A stretch of 64,000 nucleotides of DNA, taken from contig NZ_JAEX01000005.1 of assembly GCF_000519125.1 (NCBI RefSeq), forward strand, positions 188,501-252,500. Direction: 5' to 3'. This DNA is from Desulfocurvus vexinensis DSM 17965. GTDB taxonomy: Bacteria; Desulfobacterota; Desulfovibrionia; Desulfovibrionales; Desulfovibrionaceae. Positions 56,471-64,000 of the stretch are shown here, piece by piece (position 1 is the first letter of the stretch; each line of letters starts with the position of its first letter). The notes under the pieces were generated by a model. That model was not told the DNA's origin. It made no database searches and was given only the letters and a program-made list of their open reading frames with translations. The translations under genes and the position numbers were made by a program.

Positions 56471-57804
56471 GCCCCGGCCCCGGCGAACTGGCGGCGCACC
56501 CAGCGCGCGGCGGCGCGCACCTCGGCCAGGATGGCCGGGTAGTCCAGCTCGGGCCAGGCGCCGTCGTGGTAGAGCACGCGGCCTTCCACCATGGTCATGC
56601 ACACTTCGCCGCCGTGGGCGGCGTACACCGCGTGGGACACGGGGTTGTACATGGGTTGCAGCCCGGGTTGGGCGAGGTCCAGGGCCGTGAGGTCGGCCCG
56701 CATGCCCGGGGCGATGGCGCCCACGTCGGGCCAGTCCAGGCAGGCGGCGCCCAGGCGCGTGGCCATGTCCAGCACGGTCTGGGCGGGCAGGGCCGTGGGG
56801 TCCATGCGCAGCACCTTTTGCAGCAGGGCCGCCGAGCCCATCTCGCAGAACATGTTGAGGTTGTTGTTGCTGCACGGGCCGTCGGTGCCCAGGCCGACCA
56901 CGACCCCGGCGTCCAGCAGCTGCTGGACCGGGCAGGAGCCGCTGGCCAGCTTCATGTTGCTTTCGGGGTTGTGGGCCACGCGGGTGCCCGTTGCGGCCAG
57001 CAGGGCGATTTCGTCGGCGGTGAGGTCCACGCAGTGGGCGGCCAGGGTTCGCGGGCCGAGCAGCCCCAGGGCGTGCAGGTGGGCCACGGGGCGCCTGCCG
57101 TGCTGCTCCAGGCACTGGGCCGTTTCCGAGGCGGATTCGGCCAGATGGACGTTCAGGGGCAGGCTCAGCTCGTCGGCCAGGGCCAGGGTCCGCTCCAGCA
57201 GGGCGGGGGTGGTGGTGTACACCGCGTGGGGCATGACGGCGCAGCCGATGCGCGGGTGGTCCCTGTAGGCGTCATGCAGGGCGCGGATGACGTCCAGGGC
57301 CTGGTCCTGGTCCTTGTAGGCGGGCGAGGGGAAGGCGAAGACCACCTCGCCCACCCGGGCCCGCAGCCCGGCCTGGTCCACGGCCCGGGCCACGGCGTGC
57401 TCCATGAGGTACATGTCGCAAAAGCCCGTGGTGCCCGTGCGCAGCATTTCGGCGCAGCCCAAAAGCGCGCCCAGGTGCACCAGCTCCGGGGTCAGCTTCT
57501 GCTCCACGGGAAAGATGTGCTGCGTGAGCCACTGCATGAGCGGCAGGTCGTCGGCCAGCCCGCGCAGCAGGGTCATGGAGGCGTGGGTGTGGGCGTTGAC
57601 GAGCCCGGGCATGAGCAGGGCCTCGCCCAGGTCGATGGTGCGCGCCGGGGCCCAGGCCGGGGCCACGGCGGCGCGGGGCCCAACGGCCAGCACGGCCCCG
57701 CCGCCCACGGCCACGGCGGCGTCGTCGATGATCGTGCGGGCGTCGTCCTGGGTCACGCAGGTCTGGGCCAGCAGCAGGATGTCGCAGGGGGTCGGGGTGC
57801 TCAC
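56467..57804 (-). CDS. mtaD: 5-methylthioadenosine/S-adenosylhomocysteine deaminase-like (copy 2)
   Basis: 445 residues from GTG 57804 with GGAGA upstream. The full amidohydrolase set is present: LVNAHTHASMTLLRGLADDL (HxH), HLAESASETAQCLEQHGRRP, AHCVDLTADEIALLAATG and GLGTDGPCSNNNLNMFCEMG. This matches MtaD, which turns MTA or SAH into the inosyl form for methyl-cycle salvage. It lies upstream of and overlaps copy 1 by 4 bases, so both are made from one message. Confidence 0.9.
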   Translation of the reverse strand: MSTPTPCDILLLAQTCVTQDDARTIIDDAAVAVGGGAVLAVGPRAAVAPAWAPARTIDLGEALLMPGLVNAHTHASMTLLRGLADDLPLMQWLTQHIFPVEQKLTPELVHLGALLGCAEMLRTGTTGFCDMYLMEHAVARAVDQAGLRARVGEVVFAFPSPAYKDQDQALDVIRALHDAYRDHPRIGCAVMPHAVYTTTPALLERTLALADELSLPLNVHLAESASETAQCLEQHGRRPVAHLHALGLLGPRTLAAHCVDLTADEIALLAATGTRVAHNPESNMKLASGSCPVQQLLDAGVVVGLGTDGPCSNNNLNMFCEMGSAALLQKVLRMDPTALPAQTVLDMATRLGAACLDWPDVGAIAPGMRADLTALDLAQPGLQPMYNPVSHAVYAAHGGEVCMTMVEGRVLYHDGAWPELDYPAILAEVRAAARWVRRQFAGAGA

Positions 57805-57927
57805 GGGCGTCTCCGGGTGGGCGGGGTTTGCGAAAGGAACCCGAACCTTGTAATGGAACTCGGGGGCGGCGGCAAGACGGGGCCACAGCCCTGGCACGCC
57901 CCCCCGAACCATCCACGGAGCGACGGC

Positions 57928-58713
57928 ATGAACGGACCCCTTTCGGGCAGCGCGGCCCTGTGCCTGCACGGTTTCGGCAGCACGCCCTTCGAGATGCGCG
58001 GGCTGGCCGGAGTGCTGGAGGCCGCAGGCTGCGTGACCAGCGCGCCGCTGCTGCCCGGCCACGGCACCAGCCCCGAGGACTGGAACCGCACCGGCTTCGA
58101 CCACTGGGCCGGGGCTGCACAGCGCGAATACGACCGTCTGGCGGGGCTGGCGGAGCGGGTGTTCGTCTGCGGGCTGTCCATGGGCGGGCTGCTGGCGCTG
58201 CACCTGGGTGCCGTGCGCCGCCCGGCGGCCATTGCGGCCCTGGCCGCCCCGGTGTTCCTCTACCGCTTCTACCCGCTGGAGATGACCGACTGGCGGCTGC
58301 CGCTGCTGCCGCTGTTCCGCCGCGTGCGGCCCCTGTGGCCCACGGCGCCGGGCGGGGCCGAGTCGCGGCGCATCGCGCCCTGGCAGGGCTACGAGGGCGT
58401 CATCGCCCTGGGGGCGCTGGCGGGGCTGATGGACGGGATGCGCCGGGTGCGGGCCCGGCTGGGGGAGGTCACGGCGCCGCTTCTGGCCCTGCACAGCCCG
58501 GGCGACGTTACGGTGCCGCTGTCCAGCTCCATGGCCATCGTGGCCGGGGTGTCGTCCGCCGTGCGGCGCCTGGAGCTTCTGCCCGTTGCCGAGCGGACCA
58601 CCAGCCGCCACCTGCTGACCACCCACCGCGACACCCGGCCCCGGGTGGAGCGCCTGGTGCCGGAGTTCTTCGCGCAGTGCCTGGAGCCCGCCGCTGGGCC
58701 CGCAGACGCCTGA
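57928..58713 (+). CDS. Alpha/beta-hydrolase, carboxylesterase type
   Basis: 261 residues. CLHGFGSTPFEMRGLA holds the oxyanion HGFG. The nucleophile is S84 in VCGLSMGGLLA, the acid lies in HSPGDVTVPLSS, and the histidine is near the C-terminus (ERTTSRHLLTTHRDTRP). It matches Est30-type short carboxylesterases acting on small esters or monoacylglycerol-like substrates. No signal peptide. GGAG precedes the ATG. It is divergent from the mtaD pair and convergent with the receiver-TPR gene, 12 bases apart. Confidence 0.88.
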   Translation: MNGPLSGSAALCLHGFGSTPFEMRGLAGVLEAAGCVTSAPLLPGHGTSPEDWNRTGFDHWAGAAQREYDRLAGLAERVFVCGLSMGGLLALHLGAVRRPAAIAALAAPVFLYRFYPLEMTDWRLPLLPLFRRVRPLWPTAPGGAESRRIAPWQGYEGVIALGALAGLMDGMRRVRARLGEVTAPLLALHSPGDVTVPLSSSMAIVAGVSSAVRRLELLPVAERTTSRHLLTTHRDTRPRVERLVPEFFAQCLEPAAGPADA

Positions 58714-58725
58714 CGCGGCCCCGGG

Positions 58726-60087
58726 CTACATGAACAGCATGTCGATGTCGAAGCTGATGACTTCCTTTTTCTCCTCGCGGAACTGTTCCTTCTGACGCTC
58801 CTGGGCGGCGGTGAGGATGTCCTTGATCTCCTGCTCCTGCTCGGGGGTGGGGTCCAGCAGGCGCACGCCCACGGACTCCGCCTCCACGCGGGCCACCAGG
58901 CCCTTGAGGCGCTTGATCTCGGGGCGGGTGCCGTCCTCGGTGAGCTTGAGGATGTCCAGGCGCAGCTCCTGCTCGGGGGTGAAGGCGTGGCCCATGGGGT
59001 TGAAGGCCAGGGAGCGCAGGCTCATCTCGTCCAGGGTGAAGTGCTCTTCAACGCCCTTGACCGCGATGAGCAGGTCCGGGACCCAGAAGCGCACGGTGCC
59101 GCGCTTCTCCTCGGCCTCTTCCTGGCGTTTGGCGTGGGCCTGGCTGCTCTGGCTGTCCGTCCATTTCTGGCCGGTGAGGGCCTTGAAGAGCTTGCGGGCC
59201 TCGGGGAAGTCGTCCTTGAGCTTCAGGGCCGCCGTGACCTGGCGCTCCGCGCCCTCGCGGTCGCCCAGGCGCAGCAGGGTGTCGCCCAGGGCCATGTAGT
59301 GCGCGGCGTTGTCCGGCTCCACGGACACGGCGCGCTCCAGCAGGGCCTTGGCCTGGGCGTGGTCGCCCTGGGTGGCCAGGGCCGCCGCCGCCTGGGCAAA
59401 GGGGTTGGGCGCCTGGGCGTCGTACAGCCGCAGCTCCTGGTAGATGCCTTCGGCCCCGGCCAGGTCGCCCTGCTCGACCATGACCTTGGCCGCCGTGTTC
59501 ATGAAGAGCATGTACTGGGCCATGTCCTTCTTGTGCTTGCAGGCCATGGCCAGGCCCACGTAGGCCTCGGGGCAGCCGGGGTTGGCGCGCGCGGCCTTGG
59601 TGAAATAGGAGATGGCGCCCTGGGCGTCGTAGCCATCCAGGGCCTTGTGGCCCATCTCCAGCAGGCGGGTTTCGGGGCACTGGGCGCTGGGCTTGGGCTC
59701 CGGGCGCTGGGCCAGGGCCTTCTTGAGCTTGGCCAGCAGGGTTGCGGAGTCGAAGGGCTTGGCCAGGAATTCCGAGGCCCCGGCTTTCATGTGGGCCTCG
59801 ATGATGGCCGGTTCCTTGCGCGAGGAGGTGACCAGGAAGGGCACCCGGGCCAGCTGCGGTGTGGCGCGGACCTTCTTGAGCAGCTGGATGCCGAACTTGC
59901 CGCCCACCAGGGCTTCGCAGAGCACGAGCCCGGCGCCGTGGGCGGCCAGGGCGTGCCAGGCGGCGGGCAGGTCGGCCACGGTGGTCACGTTCTCGAACCC
60001 GAGCTTGTGCAGAACTGCGGCGATGGCGTCGCGGGCCTTTTGGTTGTCGTCCACCACGAGAACGGGGAGAGATTTGAGTGAGGCCAT
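58726..60087 (-). CDS. Receiver-TPR regulator with PilZ-like C-terminus and altered phospho-site
   Basis: 453 residues. An N-terminal CheY-like receiver (1-125) has the acidic pair D13-D14 (VVDDNQ), T/S at 87-88 and K110, but the acceptor position in LVLCEALVGG is E58 in place of Asp, so it cannot be phosphorylated normally and may mimic the active state. TPR-like repeats cover about 140-300 (ISYFTKAARANPGCPEAYVG, ALLERAVSVEPDNAAHYMAL). A PilZ-like beta domain spans about 330-425 (FTLDEMSLRSLAF) but lacks clear c-di-GMP residues. It ends with a charged coil. The downstream target is unknown. Confidence 0.85.
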   Translation of the reverse strand: MASLKSLPVLVVDDNQKARDAIAAVLHKLGFENVTTVADLPAAWHALAAHGAGLVLCEALVGGKFGIQLLKKVRATPQLARVPFLVTSSRKEPAIIEAHMKAGASEFLAKPFDSATLLAKLKKALAQRPEPKPSAQCPETRLLEMGHKALDGYDAQGAISYFTKAARANPGCPEAYVGLAMACKHKKDMAQYMLFMNTAAKVMVEQGDLAGAEGIYQELRLYDAQAPNPFAQAAAALATQGDHAQAKALLERAVSVEPDNAAHYMALGDTLLRLGDREGAERQVTAALKLKDDFPEARKLFKALTGQKWTDSQSSQAHAKRQEEAEEKRGTVRFWVPDLLIAVKGVEEHFTLDEMSLRSLAFNPMGHAFTPEQELRLDILKLTEDGTRPEIKRLKGLVARVEAESVGVRLLDPTPEQEQEIKDILTAAQERQKEQFREEKKEVISFDIDMLFM

Positions 60088-60108
60088 GGCACCCCCGGGA
60101 GGTTTCCG

Positions 60109-61575
60109 CTACATGAGCCCACCCTCGGCGGATGAAAGCCGCGTCTGGCCGAAGGCGGCCCGCTCCAGGCGGGCCATGGCCATGGCCATTTCCTGTTCCA
60201 GGCGCGTCCGCAGGGCGGAGCGGTGGGACAGGGGGACCTTTTCCAGGCGACGCCCGCGCTCGCGGTAGACCTCCGTGAGCAGGGCCTTGCTGAAGTCGCC
60301 GTGGGTCTTCTGGGCACGCATGCTTGCGGAAATGAAAATATTCGCCCCGCCGGTGGGCCCGTGATGCACGGCGGTGCTCCACAGCACCTCGCGGATCACG
60401 GTGTTCTGGGCTTCGAGGTCGAGCCCCGTCTGTTCCCGCACGGCCTGGATCGTGGGCGAATAGTAGTGGCTGTGGATGAAGTCGTCCTGGAGCTTCTCGA
60501 ACAGCCTGGGGTGTTCGCCCGCGATGCGCACCCATTCCCGGGGCATGGCGCCCTGGGTCCCACCGGTGTTCGCAGCGCCAGCCGCACGCAAGCGTTGTGC
60601 CCACGTCGGCGCCTTTTTGTCCAGATATTTTATGAAGTTTCTGATGGCGCCCTTGCGCGATGAGATCTGGTATTTGCCGTAGGACGTGCCTCCGGAGGCG
60701 TCGTAGCCGATGGCGAACACCCCGCGCAGGCCGGATTCGAAATGCGCCGAGAGCGCGCCCAGGCTGCTGCGCCGGGCCTCGGCCATGCGCAGGCGGTCCA
60801 GGCGGGTCTGGGGCGGGGCGATGGCCGAGGCGGGCAGCTCGGCCAGCAGGGCCGGTTGTCCGGGCTGAGCCGCGCGCACGCTGGCAAACACCGCCCCCAG
60901 GCGCCCGGGGGCGCTGGCGGCGGCCAAAAAGGCTTCCTTGTCCTGCGGGTGGAAGGCCAGCTGGTCCACGGGCATGCGGATTTCCGAGCAGGCCACGGCC
61001 ACGCGCACCGAGTCGAAGACCTCCGGGCCCGGCGCGCGGCGCGCCAGGGCGGGCAGCCGCAGCAGGGGGTGGCGGTCGGCGCTGGCCAGCAGCAGCAGGT
61101 CCTCCTCGCCGCCCAGCAGCAGCGGGCCGTCATCGTCCGGCGCCAGGGCGGCCTCACGGGCCAGGAACTGCGCGGGCAGGGGCGAGTGGGCGTGCATGGT
61201 GGGCAGGTAGAGGTCGGCCAGGGTGCGGAATTCCTCGGCCAGGCCGGGGTCCTGGGGCGCCCGGGGCGCCTGGGCCGCCGGAGCGGGCGGGGCCGGGTCG
61301 GCCCCGGGCAGGAAGACCTTGAGGAAGACTGCCTCCAGCGCGAAGACCAGGAACAGGTAGAAGAACAGGGTCAGGGGGAAGTGCCAGCGGTCCGGCGGCA
61401 GGAGCGTCCGCAACCCGGCCCGCGCGCCGTGGCGCAGCTCGGCCCGGGCCAGGGCCCAGGCCCTGCGCCCCTGGCGCCCGGCCAGGGCCGCTGCGGCCAT
61501 GGCCGCGGCCCAGCGCACGCCAAGGCGGGCGGGAACGGTGCAGAGCGGGCGGAGGAGCAGGGTGCGCAGGGTCAT
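60109..61575 (-). CDS. Membrane-anchored lysozyme-like protein
   Basis: 488 residues from ATG 61575. A cytosolic basic N-terminus leads to one membrane helix (about 66-92, HFPLTLFFYLFLVFALEAVF). A 180-residue unassigned region follows, then a C-terminal domain with FESGLRGVFAIGYDASGGTS, YGKYQISSRKGAIRNFIKYL and a late TAVHHGPTGGANIFISAS. The SYGKYQISS and HHGP motifs are shared with phage and VgrG-associated peptidoglycan hydrolases; the glutamate in FESG would be catalytic. A cell-wall remodelling role is inferred. It sits 21 bases behind the start of the receiver-TPR gene on the same strand. Confidence 0.7.
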   Translation of the reverse strand: MTLRTLLLRPLCTVPARLGVRWAAAMAAAALAGRQGRRAWALARAELRHGARAGLRTLLPPDRWHFPLTLFFYLFLVFALEAVFLKVFLPGADPAPPAPAAQAPRAPQDPGLAEEFRTLADLYLPTMHAHSPLPAQFLAREAALAPDDDGPLLLGGEEDLLLLASADRHPLLRLPALARRAPGPEVFDSVRVAVACSEIRMPVDQLAFHPQDKEAFLAAASAPGRLGAVFASVRAAQPGQPALLAELPASAIAPPQTRLDRLRMAEARRSSLGALSAHFESGLRGVFAIGYDASGGTSYGKYQISSRKGAIRNFIKYLDKKAPTWAQRLRAAGAANTGGTQGAMPREWVRIAGEHPRLFEKLQDDFIHSHYYSPTIQAVREQTGLDLEAQNTVIREVLWSTAVHHGPTGGANIFISASMRAQKTHGDFSKALLTEVYRERGRRLEKVPLSHRSALRTRLEQEMAMAMARLERAAFGQTRLSSAEGGLM

Positions 61576-61755
61576 TGCCGGGTGCCGTGCCTCGGGTGTC
61601 GGCCTGGGCTGCCGGAGGGCCAGCCTGTGCCGCTTGTGTCGTTTCGGGGCGGCGTCGGGTTCCGGACGCCGGGTACCGGGATTGCGCACATCATGCAATA
61701 TGCGTACCCGTGTTGTCGAGTCTTTCGGTGGGAAGCGGATGCCGGGCGGGGCGGA

Positions 61756-62292
61756 TCAGGGCGCCACGCGCAGCAGCACCTGGTCGCTGCCCGGGCGCTT
61801 GCGCAGCACCAGGCGCGCCCCGGGCGCGATGCGCTCGGGCAGGTCGCCCGCCGCGTCGAAGCCCGCGCGGCTCAGGCGCACGGGCACCACGGCGCCCTCG
61901 TCGGTCACCGCCAGCAGGGACAGGAAGGCGTCGTTGGCCAGCACCTCGCGCTCCCAGGCCGGGGCGCAGTCCCAATCCTGCCCCAGGCGCGCCAGCAGGG
62001 TGGCGGTGTCTTCGCCGTGGCGGGCGATGCACAGGTGCTCGAAGGGGAACGGGAAGAGGTGCGCCGGGGTCAGCTCCAGCTCCGGGGCCCCGTCGCCCAG
62101 CAGGCTGGCGGCGGCGTGCAGGTTGGCCTCGGCCTGGCGCCAGCGGTCGTCGCCCTGGGTGCAGGGCATGGCCGGGGCGGTGTCCAGCCGGTTCCACAGG
62201 ATGTAGGACAGCACCAGCCCGGCCAGGAACAGCGTGGAAGCGGCACTGGCCGCCAGCAGCCATCTGCGCAGCATGGGCCCGGCTCCGGCCAC
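61756..62292 (-). CDS. Membrane-anchored hypothetical protein
   Basis: 178 residues from GTG 62292, chosen because AGGAGGG lies 5 bases upstream (the internal ATG 62274 has none). One N-terminal membrane helix (LLAASAASTLFLAGLVLSYI) precedes a periplasmic part with cysteines in MPCTQGDD, EHLCIARHG and DWDCAPAW. No domain was recognised. It lies 24 bases behind cimA on the same strand and may share its transcript. Confidence 0.72.
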   Translation of the reverse strand: MAGAGPMLRRWLLAASAASTLFLAGLVLSYILWNRLDTAPAMPCTQGDDRWRQAEANLHAAASLLGDGAPELELTPAHLFPFPFEHLCIARHGEDTATLLARLGQDWDCAPAWEREVLANDAFLSLLAVTDEGAVVPVRLSRAGFDAAGDLPERIAPGARLVLRKRPGSDQVLLRVAP

Positions 62293-62316
62293 GGCGTCCC
62301 TCCTGCCCGTGCGGGG

Positions 62317-63932
<1,616 letters not shown>

Positions 63933-63933
<1 letters not shown>

Positions 63934-64000
63934 CAGCAGGCGTTCCGGACCTTGTCCAGCTCGAATTTGTCGTGCAGCGTGCGCACGGCCAGTTCGGTGT
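63933..64000 (-). CDS. lysC: Aspartate kinase, C-terminal end (partial)
   Basis: Only the last 22 or so codons are inside the window. The peptide TELAVRTLHDKFELDKVRNA matches the conserved C-terminus of aspartate kinase (the SEVAVRxLHxxF region of the ACT domain). It overlaps cimA by ATGA, so the two are coupled. Aspartate kinase feeds lysine, threonine and methionine synthesis; dapA and dapF lie elsewhere in this window. The call rests on a short segment. Confidence 0.75.

Overview
The window is about 64 kb of very GC-rich, gene-dense bacterial chromosome. It fits a Gram-negative anaerobe of the Desulfovibrio type (Desulfovibrionales). Four things point there: the gene order pyrG-kdsA-kdsC-lptC-lptA-lptB-rpoN-hpf-ptsN-rapZ-mannose-type PTS followed by a manganese-dependent pyrophosphatase; an oxygen-reducing flavodiiron protein; a PxxKW-type cysteine-rich small protein; and a citramalate synthase next to aspartate kinase. 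The species cannot be named from the sequence alone.

Layout. 1-2000: end of ilvB, then ilvN and ilvC (branched-chain amino acids). 2150-3000: a TacA/TacT-like toxin-antitoxin pair with its own promoter-operator. 3000-7650: a periplasmic hypothetical, a degenerate CRISPR relic, a SulP transporter fused to a cyclic-nucleotide-binding domain, and a dimethylargininase-like hydrolase. 7700-10480: a polar amino acid ABC importer. 10500-17370: PilZ proteins, thioredoxin 2, a LysR regulator facing a carboxymuconolactone-decarboxylase-like gene, small hypotheticals, a repeat protein behind a strong sigma-54 promoter, and an exported MsrB. 17400-24320: a second SulP transporter, a frame-disrupted chemoreceptor, a flavodiiron protein, and two copies (one truncated) of an exported protein gene. 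24320-25713: an AT-rich foreign DUF3644 gene at the 3' end of a tRNA-Ser. 26000-28240: TPR protein, tadA and purQ. 28500-40330: the long nucleotide/Kdo/Lpt/sigma-54/PTS run, then ppaC. 40480-45390: YkgJ-type protein, dapA, dapF, a probable selenoprotein, HU and a MinD/FlhG-like ATPase. 45400-54990: diguanylate cyclase, prfB with its programmed frameshift, lnt, a CorC-like CBS protein, a PilZ protein, mnmG, an M20 hydrolase and the PxxKW protein. 55100-64000: tandem MTA/SAH-deaminase-like genes, an esterase, a receiver-TPR regulator, a membrane-anchored lysozyme-like protein, cimA and the end of lysC.

How the genes work together. The lysC-cimA, dapA-dapF and ilvBNC genes cover amino acid synthesis. 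KdsA/KdsC and LptCAB make Kdo and export lipopolysaccharide; Lnt and CorC serve the envelope. RpoN, HPF, PtsN, RapZ and EIIA/EIIB/EIIC of the mannose family form a regulatory block, with no EIID gene in the cluster. One diguanylate cyclase and three clear PilZ proteins (plus one possible) indicate c-di-GMP control.

The most notable points follow. A gene at 43286-44173 has an in-frame TGA in a CxxU context, with a hairpin downstream, and looks like an undescribed selenoprotein. The PTS EIIC reading frame is broken exactly at a T9 run, which could be phase variation, slippage or an assembly error. A chemoreceptor is broken at a short GC run. There is a decayed type I-E-like CRISPR array. An AT-rich, possibly HEPN-type gene sits next to a tRNA, with duplicated gene debris at its edge. 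The three frame interruptions need raw-read confirmation before biological conclusions are drawn.
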